A stretch of DNA of 64,000 nt from contig CM077005.1 in NCBI GenBank assembly GCA_039090855.1, positions 77,744,607-77,808,606 on the forward strand. The letters are read 5' to 3'. Position 1 is the stretch's first letter; every line of letters starts with the position of its first letter. This DNA comes from Macrothele yani. Its lineage: Eukaryota > Arthropoda > Arachnida > Araneae > Macrothelidae. This document shows positions 52,741-63,008 of this stretch, piece by piece. Under the pieces are notes generated by a model. That model did no database searches and was not told where the DNA came from. It worked only from the letters and a program-made list of their open reading frames with translations. Made by a program: the position numbers and the translations under genes.

Positions 52741-53293
52741 TTTGAAAACATTCTTTATACTAAAGTACAAGTCTTGTTCTCATTACCAACTCTCTGAACG
52801 TCCTGCTTTCCAGAAAAAAATTTTTAGAAGTATTTGAAGTAGATTCAATCTTTGTTAATGTTAGTTTTAAATGTCTTTAAGGTTAATGAAATTTTGATTA
52901 ACCCTAAAATCATTTGAAACAAACATTAATGAAGACTGAATGCATTTCAAATACTTCTAAAAACTTTTCTGGAAAGCAGGATGTGCAAAAAGGTGGTAAT
53001 GAGAACAAGAATTGTACTTTCGTACAAATAATGTTTTTTTTTTTTTTTTTTGTTTTTTTTTTTTTTGTTGGAGGTTTAACTTACCACCGTAAGCAACTCA
53101 ATGGGCTATAAGCAGTCACCCATCCCTAATTTAGGGTCACTGGTTCCAGGGAAGGGAGAGAGCCAGGGCGCCATAAGACAAACACAACATCCATGCCTCA
53201 CCAGGATTTGAACCCAGACCCCTTACGGATGAATGATCAGAGGCCATCACTTAGACCACTGCGCCACCGGGGCGGCAAAGAATGTTTTCAAAC
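52741..53293. repeat. Foldback (long inverted repeat), right arm interrupted by a SINE
   Basis: Left arm 52741-52872 (TTGAAAACATTCTTTATACT through TTAATGTTAGTTTT) pairs with 52915-53033 and then, after the SINE, with 53281-53293 (AATGTTTTCAAAC). Shared internal phrases include AGTATTTGAAGTAGATTCA, CTGCTTTCCAGAAAA and TTGTTCTCATTACC. Spacer is about 45 bases. Arms are diverged at perhaps one base in ten. Confidence 0.8.
53034..53276 (-). repeat. SINE-B copy 3, best preserved
   Basis: Minus strand from 53276: GCCGCCCCGGTGGCGCAGTG, with A box TGGCGCAGTGG and B box GGTTCAAATCC (53214-53204), a body ending TTAGGGATGGGTGACTGCTT, and a long A tail (T run 53034-53065 on the plus strand). Flanks AAATAATG (53026-53033) and AAAGAATG (53277-53284) are a decayed target duplication. 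The tRNA-like head resembles a tRNA-Leu type, by A and B boxes only. Two poorer copies are at 20342 and 22722. Confidence 0.88.
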
Positions 53294-54038
53294 AATATTA
53301 ATAAATAACTGATTTCCAAGAAAGAGGAGTGACACACATGATGCAGTCACTTAAAATTTTGAAAAAATGCCTTGATATCAATTTACAGCATAAAAGCCAA
53401 GTTTCAATACTAAAAAAGAAATTCAAAGAACATTAAGCAAACACTAAATTCATCAACCAATAAATGTATCTGTTCAAATACAGATATCAATAAACATTGC
53501 TGGATACATCCTACACTAAACAAGATCAAAATGTGTTTAATTTCTCATACTAAATATGATGAATATAGTATTATTTCAGACCAAACTGAAAATTAAAGTT
53601 CTATGCACTAATTTGCTTTGGTAAAACATCCATTATTTATTGCATCACATATTAGTTAAATGAAACAAATTTGATGAATTAAAAATATTGAGTTCTGCAA
53701 ATGCCACCTGATTTCAAGAATCAATCCTCCAATATATTTTGTGGTATGTTTGCTTACCAGTTCACCCACACAATAAGCTGTGTTTATTATAACTTCCAGG
53801 GGTAGAGGAAACTCCGAATACCTGGAAGCATCTCAAGAACCTGAAAGCAGCAGGGGAAAGTTTCCATCAACCAATATACAGCATGCTAAGTAGAAGTGAC
53901 ATATTGCAAAATAATGGTGGTATTAAAGCATATACTGCCCAACATGTCAGAATGCAGATCAGAAAAGACCAAGGAAAGAAAGAGAAAGGAGGGGGAAAGA
54001 AAGAAAAAATATCTTTACATCATCCAAAAAAAAAAAAA
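53294..54038. other. Flank of the Penelope-like element, no gene supported
   Basis: AT-rich. A donor-like and acceptor-like pair around 53757-53850 on the minus strand was examined; the intervening frame has a stop, so it is not called an exon. The 5' boundary of the Penelope-like element probably lies within 53750-54040 but I cannot fix it. Confidence 0.3.
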
Positions 54039-54062
54039 AGATCTGAAAAGCTTTTCAGATCT
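54039..54062. repeat. Perfect 24 bp palindrome without loop
   Basis: AGATCTGAAAAGCTTTTCAG followed by ATCT. It lies directly after a 12 base A run and 5' of the Penelope-like coding region. Confidence 0.95.
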
Positions 54063-56312
54063 GCAAACCAATTTTCAAAAGACGTTGCCATGCTTTATTA
54101 CAGCAGACCAGCCATAACCTCCTATCTGCCGCTATCCGTGACCTGCGTTCCTCTATTGCTAAAACTGAACTTTCCTGCTACATTAGCTACCAATCACTGG
54201 CTGCTACCACTCATCCTGCTTTGCTTGATATTTCCATGGTTCGTATCAACCAAACCCCCTCAACAATTGAAGTAAATGAATATGCTCGCCATACAAAGAA
54301 ATTTAATTTTCTACTCTCCAAGCAAAAAAGTCAAGCAACATCTCCGTCTTCAGCCTCTACTGACAAGCCAAAGTATGTAAATCTTTCTTTTGTTACTATT
54401 CCTCCTAGCTTGGATAAATTCTTATCATTAGGCCCAAAATTTTCACCAGCTCTTCCTATCAATCTTCCACAAACTGTTTCTGTTATAGAATCAGCCATCC
54501 ACATAACTGAGACTGTTCACCAACCTATCCTTCGTGCCAATGCTGCTGTTATCCTATCCAAGCAAAATTCTGTGCCAATCAAGTACTCTTCTTCTTGTTT
54601 AAAACAATTCAGGTCATTTATTCAAAAAAATGACCTTGCCGTATGCAAAGCAGATAAAGTTGGTTGCCCAGTCATCATTGGTAAAGAAACACTAAACCAA
54701 AAAGTGCATTCATTTCTTACATCTGCTAACTGCATTCCTCTGCAGTCAGACACCACCAACTCACTCAAAAACTCAGTTGACAGATTATCTAAGAAAGAAA
54801 CTCTTCAATCCTTCCTTGGTGATATATCACCCCCTCCTTACTTTAGAACTCCCAGGCTTTTCCTGCAAGTTAAACTGCATAAAGCTGGTGACCCCATCAG
54901 ACCTTTAGTTGAATATTCTTTTTCTCCAGCAGTAAACCTTGAAAAGAGATTGGTCCTCAAATGCAAATCCCTGGCAGCCAACCATCCTCATACTGTTCTC
55001 TCTACTTCAAACCATCCACAAACTTCCTAATTCCTTTTCTCCTAGTGGTAATCTGTACACTCTTGATGTAGAATCTTTGTTTCCCTCTGTACCATATTTT
55101 GAGTCCTACATGCTCCTCATGAAGAAATTGATTCTTCATTTTGAACCACCCGGTACATTTATCAAAGATCTTTATGATTGTTTCCACACTATTCATCAAC
55201 ACAGTTGTTTTGTTTTCAACAAAATTGTGTACAAGCAACAATCTGCCCCCCCCCCCCCATGGGCTCACCTCTTTTCCCTCTGCTTGCAGAAATCTACATG
55301 CAACATATTGAAGTTTTCCATCATTCCTCAACACCCTTTTCAACCTTCCCTGTGGTTAAGATATGTAGACGACATTTTCATTAGCTGGCCACATACCGAG
55401 TCTGAACTACAGACACTGATCAACTCCATTACGGAAAAATTTCCTTCCGTTAATCTCACTATCTCTAAGGAAGTAAACCACAAAATTGATTTCCTGGATG
55501 TATCTATCTGCAGAAATGCTGATCTCTCCATTACTCGTTCCGTCTATCGTAAACCTTCTGCGGCCACTAACATCATTCCCTACAAATCTTTCACTCTGCA
55601 TCTCTACAAGCTTGCAGCATTGAAGTCCTACATCCACAGGGCTCATATCATTTGCAACAACCAACTTTCTCTTCAAGAAGAATTCTCCAAAATTTCTACA
55701 ATAGCCCTCTCTCATGGTTTCATTGCTCTTACAGTCAACTCCCTCATAAAGAAATGTGAAAACAATTCGAAAATTGAATACCTCCTTCCTCAAAAGAAAG
55801 AAAACCTGAAATTCTGTGGTTCTGTTCCTTACCATCCTTCCTATGCTTATAAGTTACAGATTCTTTTTAGAAGTTTTGGTTACCATCTTGCCATTAAATC
55901 TACCCCAAACATCTTGAAACTTCTACAAAGGGATAGGGACAAAATTGAAAGCCTGAACCTCCCAGGAGTTTACTGCATTCCTATCTCTTCTTCTACTGGG
56001 GATAACTTATACATTGGAAGCACATACAGGAGCATTAACCATAGAATTTTAGAACATTACAATGATGTTTCGACAGCCAATTCTAATACTGCCTTGTCTA
56101 TTTTGACAATGGAAGACACATCTGCAGTTCCCCACTGGAACGAAGCAAAACGAATTGCTTCTTTTGACAATCGTTTTGCCCTCCGTTACCGTGAAAGCCT
56201 GGAAATTATTTTCAACTCAATGACTTGCAATTCCGAATCTCCTCTCTACATTCAGATGATCTGGAGATCAATTCAAGTTTTGGCAACAAAAATAGGAAAA
56301 ATTCAAATGTAG
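54047..56312 (+). pseudogene. Penelope-like retroelement: reverse transcriptase plus GIY-YIG endonuclease
   Basis: A single plus-strand retroelement protein of about 750 codons with two or three frame slips. N-terminal region 54047-54935 lacks a named fold. RT motifs: NLYTLDVESLFPSVPYFE (motif A, about 55060), MGSPLFPLLAEIYMQHIE (motif B, 55258-55311), LRYVDDIFISW (motif C with catalytic DD, about 55355), and IDFLDVSICRNADLSITRSV thereafter. Motif B is in a different frame from A and C, and the slip falls on a run of 13 C at 55247-55259. The C-terminal GIY-YIG nuclease shows GVYCIPI, DNLYIGSTYRSINHR with the key Arg, and a Glu in YRESLEI. This RT plus GIY-YIG order defines Penelope-like elements, which are related to telomerase RT. 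A hammerhead-like motif lies 32 bases after the stop. No 3' poly-A is visible. Confidence 0.93.
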
Positions 56313-56343
56313 AATCTGGCAACAATCTTAGTCCTCCATTGGC

Positions 56344-56371
56344 GTGATGAAGACCTAAGATAAGGTCGAAA
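56344..56371 (+). ncRNA. Hammerhead-ribozyme-like core in the Penelope-like 3' region
   Basis: GTGATGA, stem GACCT/AGGTC with loop AAGATA, then GAAA. The first core base is G rather than the conserved C, so it may be inactive. Position just 3' of the coding region agrees with the published finding that Penelope-like elements carry hammerhead motifs in their terminal repeats. Confidence 0.6.
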
Positions 56372-56399
56372 GCTTCCAACTTACGAACTTTTGTAAAAG

Positions 56400-56842
56400 T
56401 TTTCATTTAAGTAACTAGCGTGATCAAGTTACCTTTATTTGTTAATATTGTTACGTGTTTTGCCCATCATCGTCATACTTGTCATTCTCATGTCGAAAAC
56501 AGCTCTGACAGCTGGCAAGGATGTCTATCACTTTATATATGCACTGGCGATCACAACCGAGTATGCGCATAGGTGACATTGCTATGTGTTTTGCCTAAGC
56601 TCGTCTGCACCAGTTTTTCTGGCACTTGAGTGTATATATGTATAATTCCATTACAAATCAACACAGCACTCAACCTTGACATCGCTGATTTAAGCAAAAA
56701 TTGGTGAGAATGAACTCCTTACATAAAAATATACTCCTCGGAACTGCTTCAAAAATGGAAAAAAAAAATTTCAATTTTTTTATTTCTCTGCATTTCTCTC
56801 ACATTTGCAGCAATTCAACTTTAAATACCTTAAGATATAACT
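56400..56842. other. Presumed Penelope-like 3' terminal sequence
   Basis: Less AT-rich at 56500-56640 (CAGCTCTGACAGCTGGCAAG and similar), then AT-rich. No match to another part of the window was found, so a terminal repeat cannot be demonstrated. Confidence 0.35.
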
Positions 56843-57802
56843 ACAGTATATATTTGTGTATAAGCTGATCAAGTGTATAAGGCGACCCCCTACTTCAAGA
56901 GCTAAAAATCTTGACCCGCACATAAGCCGACATTAAATTTCAAGAATTTGGAAATACTGAAATGAATTATGCAAATTTCTGAGATTATCATCTGTAAAAA
57001 CCTTTGAAGTGCGATTCACTATCAGAGTTCCCAAATAACTTCAGTAACATCCACTGAATTACCTATGCAGCATTTTTTGAGAGACTTTATAATCATTTCT
57101 GGTGAAATTGCATCCCATAGTTCTTTCACTCAAGAAGTAAAAAGCCCAAGCCAGACTTTTTTTTTTTCAAGTTTTCCCACCTTTCGTAAAGCACTGTATC
57201 ATTGCTGTTTGATAGCGCAAGTGGCTTTTACCTGTGCGGAGTGGAAGACACGCATGCTCATGCTTGCTGTGAAAACTCGAGAGAGAAGAGAGATGCCCGA
57301 TTGTCTGTGGACCTTTCCAACAGCTAAGCAATTTACATGGGGTCTGACTCACTACTAACTAAATGTCCAGTTTGAGAGATGGTGTCATGCGGTTGCATAC
57401 TGGAAGTAATGAGGTATTTCTATTTCTGTCTGGAAGCACCAAATTTCAAGTCTCAATTTGAAATGGGATTAGGTTTTTCACTTATCATTATCATATTAGC
57501 GACATTTATTCCCATAGGAATCCTATTCTGGGTGGAAAAATATTTCATAATTTTTATTTTTTGAAAGTATTAATATTTTCGAAGAACACGCATAAAGCCA
57601 TGGCGAAAACAGATTTGTTTATGTTCTTGACACGTGGAAAGCTATGATCTAAAACACAAACAAATCCATCAGTAAATACCACAGGAGAATTCCAAGAAGT
57701 CAAGCCCTATTTTTTACTGGCCAGCATATAAGCTGCCCCCCCCCAACTCTGAAAGCAGGATTTCTTCCAAAAACTTTCAGCTTATATGCGAGTATATACA
57801 GT
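56843..57802. mobile_element. Non-autonomous pogo-type element with ACTGTATATACTCGC termini
   Basis: Left ACAGTATATATTTGTGTATA and right (reverse complement) ACTGTATATACTCGCATATA, both followed by AGCTGA. Subterminal phrases such as GTGTATAAGGCGACCCCC and GCATATAAGCTGCCCCCC recur. The 57620-57802 part, read on the minus strand, is homologous to 37466-37640, including TTACTGATGGATTTGTTT. The 97-codon frame at 57065 is unrecognised. Confidence 0.65.
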
Positions 57803-58356
57803 ATGTTATCCAGCTGATCTTGGTTTCCATAGAAAGCTTTTTAAACAAATTTTAATATAATATATAATTCATCGTAAAACTTCCTACTCCATTTAAAAAA
57901 AAAAAAATTTTTTTTAAAGTGACATTTAATTTTCTTCAAAAAATTACGTTAAACTTCTTGATATCTTTGATGTATGATAAAATTTTGGGAGTGATAATCT
58001 ATCAAAATTTCTAAAGTAACAATTTTTTTGCATTAATTCTTAGTTTTAGAATGTATCATATCTATGCCTGCCTGGATTCTCAAAAAAAAAATCACAATGC
58101 AAGGAACATTTGAAAGCCATCTTGGGAGGTCCACTAATATGATAAGTGAACACATAAAATAACTTTTTAACATGCTTAATTTCTTAATAACGATTAAAGA
58201 AGATTCCTTATTATATCTTTATTTGCAGTGAAAAACTTCTGCTTTAATTAGTTACTTTTACATGTTACACTTTAAGCTTTACTTTTTCTTTCATTTTTAG
58301 GAAGCAGAACTTTTCAGTTTTGGTTTGGTCTTATATGAAGCAACCAATCACAGTTG
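57803..58356. other. AT-rich intron sequence
   Basis: No gene or repeat recognised, apart from A/T runs at 57893-57918. Confidence 0.4.
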
Positions 58357-58391
58357 GAGTAGTAATTAATGAAGACTCATGCTACATATAA

Positions 58392-58695
58392 CTAAATAAA
58401 TAAGTTGCTGTAAAACACGACGAGAATGACCAGTGTAGTGGCAGTGCCCAAAAGTAGCACTTTTAATCCTAATGACACCACAAGTTAAAAATATATACAG
58501 TTAAAAACCAAATTAGCACTTTTGAACTAACTTTGAGTTTGTCATTAGATGTAAAACCGACAAAATGGAATGTGAAGCACCTTACATGGTGGTCTGATTG
58601 GATTTGTGGTGTCATTTGGATTAAAGATGCTACCTTTGGCCAATGCCACTATGCTAGTCATTCTCATCATGTTTTACAGCAACTTATTTATTTAG
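58392..58695. repeat. Small foldback (about 90 bp arms)
   Basis: CTAAATAAATAAGTTGCTGTAAAACA at 58392 pairs with the reverse complement ending at 58695; arms match through AATGACACCACAA. The 12-mer CAATCACAGTTG occurs at 58345-58356 and 58697-58708, so it may be the target duplication of a 340 bp insertion (58357-58696) that includes the foldback. Confidence 0.8.
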
Positions 58696-58708
58696 TCAAT
58701 CACAGTTG

Positions 58709-59677
58709 CCTTTCCTTCTAAAGGGCAATCAAATTTGTTTTCATTGTTAAGTTCCAGTTCAGGTTTGGGGATCATGAATTAAGAGCTGCTGGTCTGTTTG
58801 AGAAAGTTGATGCATTTACATAGTGATATCGTTTATTCGTGAGGTGAATGTCTTGATGCATACAAAATGTAAAATAAATGCATATTTCTTTCAACAGTAG
58901 CCACAAGGTTATTTCTAAAAAATAAAAATATATTGTTGCAATCCTCTCAATTTAAAACAACATAGCAGAGTGCAGAAAAAAATAAGGAAAGTTCAGCCAT
59001 GGATTTGATAGAAACAGTTCACTTTCTGCTGAAATGAAAACGTGTCCAACTTGTTGTACAATACTGTCATAAATGCCCATTACTGCTGCAGGAATATCAG
59101 ACTCAGAAACGGAAAGCAAAAAATGAGAGAATCAGAAGTTGATAATAGTAGTTGTTCTATGCTACAATGAGTTCCTAAAGACTGAAAACTTAAATTTATA
59201 AGTCTTCAGTACCATGGAGAAAAGTGCTGTCAAAGAAAAAGGCTGGGAGAAAACAATATGCAAAGAAAATATTTAACAAAATCAGACTGTGCAAAAAATA
59301 AAGAAACTTCTTGTTTAAGAATCAAAGGATACATTTGCAGAAGACCCACAGTGTGAAATGGGTGCCACAAAAGAAAAGGAGAAATTTAAATCAACCAATA
59401 AAAAAAAAGTGAAAAAATCCATATATTTTAATCTTACTCCCAAAATGCCAGAGCACTAGAAAAATTCAAAATTATTTCAAAGCATCAATTTTTATTGTAA
59501 GAAGAGCAAATGAAGTATTTTAACAACATCAAATTCCAAACCTGGCAAACATCTTAATGAACATGTTGCAACCACAGTAAAAGTTTCATTATGATGATGA
59601 AATAAGGATTAGCTTTATGTCAAGTAGTCATAACTGAGACTAAACTCACAAATGAATCATATCTTAGACAAACTCAC
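58709..59677. other. AT-rich intron sequence
   Basis: Nothing recognised between the foldback and exon A. Confidence 0.4.
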
Positions 59678-59760
59678 TAGTTTTGGGTGCCATAAAAGAA
59701 AACACAGTGCATTGGCTTCTTCATTACAGGTCGTTTCATACTTTTCTGTGGTTCCACTAC
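59678..59760 (-). CDS. Exon A, first visible half of a PWWP domain (candidate GLYR1/N-PAC)
   Basis: Minus strand, 83 bases, after acceptor GGCTGTCAATTCCAG and before donor GTGAGTTTG. It encodes VVEPQKSMKRPVMKKPMHCV FFYGTQN plus two bases of the next codon. Joined to exon B, the split codon becomes TAT (Tyr), giving FFYGTQN-Y-AWILEEL, the expected core of a PWWP domain (FFGTxxxAWI). The upstream PWWP motif itself (WPG) must lie in another exon, probably beyond 64000 or in sequence that I did not recognise. In GLYR1 the same region has a KKP-x-x-KK stretch before FFGT, as here; that is from memory. Function inferred: binding of nucleosomes in transcribed chromatin. Confidence 0.85.
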
Positions 59761-60354
59761 CTGGAATTGACAGCCAAAATACATAAAAAATTAATAAAAA
59801 TATCAGAATGAAAACAAAAAGCACAGAAAAGAAATTTTACATTCATACACTCAGGACTGGTATTTAAGCAGGGGTTAAAATTCAGGGCGGAATCCCTTGA
59901 AATAAAGTTGTTACGCGGGAGTCTCCCAACTTCTGAAATTTTAAGAAAAAATATATATAAATATAAAATCTTGGGGCTGTTTTTGGAGCACTCGCAAAAT
60001 TCGTGCATTAAAAACGTATTATTTGTACAAATGCGTGCTTTAGAAACGGACTTTTCAGAGTTCCGAAAATTGCAATCGAATACATCGTCCGTGTCGGGAA
60101 CATCAGCTTACGGACCCGTGAGTCGGCTTCATGCGTAGCCGCATGAGCAGTTCATTTTGCATATCGCGGACTGTTACAAATCAGGTATGAGATTGTTCAG
60201 ATTTGCGGAATTTTGCTATTTTCGCCACATTTAAAATGTTATACTTGAGATCAATGAAAAAAAAAACTGAAGATAATGTTTCATTTTTGGAGGATCAATG
60301 TGTGTGGATGGGTGTGTGTTGGCTTGTTTTCCGTCTGGGAACTGCATTCCGTTT
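59761..60354. other. Intron and start of a repeat-rich element
   Basis: AT-rich to about 59980. From 59990 to 60180 the sequence is more balanced, with CCGTGTCGGGAACATCAGCT and CATGCGTAGCCGCATGAG (a short hairpin at 60129-60146). No gene recognised. Confidence 0.35.
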
Positions 60355-60990
60355 TTCAGAACTTCCGAAAACGAAAGTTAAACGGAGTGAGTATTTTTCT
60401 CACAAAGTTTCCTCTGTCCAGTATTGTTATTAAATATCAGTTTATTGCATAAATGTTTGCATTTCAGCTTGAAAGTGTAGACAACAACTTCCGATAACGG
60501 AAGTTCAACGGAGTAAAAATTTCCTTGTGAACTTTAGGCACGAGTTTCTTTCTTGGATTCGAGGAACTCCGACTTTGTTGTCATCATTTGCGTCGTTCTC
60601 CAGAACAATGCAAAACTGAAGATAATTTTTGGGGGGGTAGGGTGTTGGTGATTGTGGCGGTGGAAGGGGGGTAGAGTATTTTCCGGCTGGGGACGGAATT
60701 TCGTCCTTCAAAACTTTCAAAAACGGAAGTTAAACTAACTGCAGATTTAATATGTAATCGTAATTTTTTTTTCTCGCGATATTCCTTGTGCTCAGTATTA
60801 TTGTAAAATAACATTTTGTTAGATAACTAATTGTATTTCAGCTTGAAAACGGAGGGAAAATTTCTGAAAACGGAAGTTGGATAGAGCAAAGATATTTTCG
60901 TAATCGTGATTTTTTTTTCACGATGTTTCCACTGTCCTGAATTATTGTTAAATGCAGAAGTCAGAGTTGTCCTGAAATTACTGTTTTTTA
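60355..60990. repeat. Tandem copies of the 120 bp repeat unit
   Basis: Units near 60360-60480, 60485-60600, 60705-60850 and 60855-60965 share TTCCGAAAACGGAAGTT, GATTT-AC-A-GTAATCGTAATTTTT, CTGTCCAGTATTATTGTTAAAT and GCATTTCAGCTTGAAA. Same family as 33110, 49250 (reverse orientation) and 62285. Confidence 0.75.
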
Positions 60991-61419
60991 TTTTTTTGTC
61001 CTGAAATGCCCTTATTTTTGTTCTTTTTCCTGAAAATTTGAGTGTAATCCTGAAATTTTAAGAATAAATGGTAAACTATGTATAGTGTTTCATCATCTAG
61101 CATTTACAAGTACCGCGTAAATAAAAAAAAAAACTGGAACGAGAGAGAATACTCTACCGTTGTGACGTCATCGCCAAGAATTCTCACTCCTGAATTTGCG
61201 ATGTACATGAACGCGTTTGTGAGATCGAGAATCGAAGCTGCCGTGAAGCCGCTTCTTACGGAGGATGCACAGAGATGCCAACCATTACGGAATCTCCATA
61301 ATCATTAGGAATTTACCCCGGAATTACGGAGGACTAACGAAAAATTTCGGATATTCAGATTTTTGCTGTTATCAAGAAAGTTTTACTGGTTTTGTAATTA
61401 ATCAATGTAAAAGCCTTTG

Positions 61420-62200
61420 AACAAAGTTCATAACACGGCTCTTTGTTTCTTTCTTAGGAGGGGAATTTGTTTTGCTTGTTTGAAAGAGTGCAAAAAAAGC
61501 ACAGCGCCGAGCCGGGATTACGTAAACTTGGCGTGCTTTTTTTGCTGTGACCTGGGATTACGTTGACTCAGCGTGCTTCTTTCATTGTGGCCCGAGATTA
61601 CGTTGGCCCGAAGCCTCTTAATAAAGTTTGTGACACAGCTTTTCGTTTCTTTTCTTGTCTTCTCTTCTTTTTTTTTTTTTTTACCAAGGAGAAAGAATTT
61701 GTTTTGCTTCTTTGAAATGTAAGTGGAAAGAAAGCACGGCGCCAGGCCGAGATTACATAGGCCTGGCGTACTTCTTTTGCCGTGACCCAAGATTACGTTG
61801 GCCCAGCACGCTTCTTTCTACATTGCCCGAGATTATGTTAGCCTGGACGTGCTTCATTCACTGTGGCCCGGGATTGCGTCGGCCCGATGCCTCTGAACGA
61901 AGTTCGTGACGCACCTCTTCGTTTCTTTTTTTTTTTTCTGAGGAGGAGGAATGTGTTTTGCCTGTTTGAAAACAGAGTGGGAAAAAGGCACGGCGCCGGG
62001 CCAGGATAACGTCGGCCTGAAGCCTCTGAAAAAAGTTTGTGACGCAATTCTTTGTTTCTTTTTTTTTTTTTCTGAGGAAGAAGAATATGTTTTGCTTGTT
62101 TGAAAGCTAAGTGGGAAAAAAGCACGGCTTCGATCCAGTATTATTACTTCGGCCCGAAGTGTCTGAACAAAGTTCGTGATGCAGCTTTCTGTTTCTTTCT
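61420..62200. repeat. Tandem array with GTGGCCCGAGATTACG sub-repeats
   Basis: Monomer marks AAAGTTCGTGACGCAGC-CTT-CGTTTCTTTTTT occur at about 61423, 61624, 61899, 62032 and 62170, each followed by GAGGAGGAGAATTTGTTTTG CTTGTTTGAAA and GGGAAAAAAGCACGGCGCCG. The first two monomers are longer because a sub-repeat of about 45 bp (CCGAGATTACGTTGGCCC-GCGTGCTTCTTTC) is present two to four times. The 84-95 codon frames here are artefacts. Confidence 0.85.
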
Positions 62201-62284
62201 TATTTTTCTGGGCTTTCTCGTGATCGATTCACAAACTGAGCAGAAATCTTGGGGCGGGGGTCCATTTGAGGACAGAATTCCATC

Positions 62285-62500
62285 TTCCGGAAAGGGAAGT
62301 TAGTTGGAGTGAAGATTTCTCAGGTAATCGTAATGTTTTCTTGTGATTTTCCTTTTGCCCAGTATTTTTCTTAAATATCCATTTATTCCATAAATACTTA
62401 CATTTCAACTTAAAAATGGAGGAAAGAGTTTCCCAAAACAGAAGACGGTCAAAGCGAAGATTTCTCCTATAATCATATTTTTTCCCCCACTATGTTCTGA
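62285..62500. repeat. Further copies of the 120 bp repeat unit
   Basis: TTCCGGAAAGGGAAGTTAGT, GATTTCTCAGGTAATCGTAA, CCAGTATTTTTCTTAAATAT, CATTTCAACTTAAAAATGGAGG and then TTCCCAAAACAGAAG. They lie immediately before the hAT frame at 62604. Confidence 0.7.
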
Positions 62501-62603
62501 CTATCTTGTGTTGTTAAGTGTTACATATGACTACATTTCGAAGAAATTTTGACTGAAAAGTGAATTTCTGCAGCATGCAGAAGTTGCTGATATAGAAATT
62601 AGG

Positions 62604-63008
62604 ATGGAAGAAGCTTCCTTTTCTTCAGTAATGTACTTGGCAAATATTTTCCCAGCTGCTGTTGTTAGTGACAGTGATCTGGACAAGTTGGAAAAGTTGG
62701 AATTGGAGTTTGCCTTATATCAAATTGATGAATTGGAAAGTGTTTCGAATACTCCTACAACTGATACCGCATGGTCAAACATTTTGAAAAAGACTGGTGC
62801 AATTGGTGCTAAAAAGTATGAAGTTTTACCACACCTGATACATGCTATTCTTGTTGTGCCACACAATAATGCAACTGCGGAAAGAATTTTTAGCATTGTC
62901 CGTAAGAGTCAAACAGAATTTAGGCCAAAACACTTTAGGGGCGTTGTTAGCCTTAAAAGTGAAAAAATTCCTGCTAACAACTGGGCAATAATTTTGATAG
63001 CTTTTTAG
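62604..63008 (+). pseudogene. hAT transposase C, C-terminal dimerisation domain
   Basis: A 134-codon plus-strand frame from MEEASFSSVMYLANIFPAAV to a TAG stop. LEFALYQIDEL and WSNILKKTGAIGAKKYEVLP precede HAILVVPHNNATAERIFSIV RKSQTEFRP, the hAT dimerisation motif with the ERxFS signature. The upstream catalytic region is absent and is replaced by tandem repeats. The frame itself is intact, so this may be a relatively young copy or a 3' remnant of an element whose interior was replaced. Confidence 0.82.

Noticed and set aside
53757..53850. Possible minus-strand host exon (acceptor CTGCTTTCAG, donor GTAAGCAAAC)
   Set aside because: All three frames contain a stop before the donor, and there is no similarity to the PWWP gene.
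61518..62125. Several 84-95 codon frames near 61.5-62.1 kb
   Set aside because: They follow the tandem repeat and its poly-T stretches, change strand freely and have no domain.
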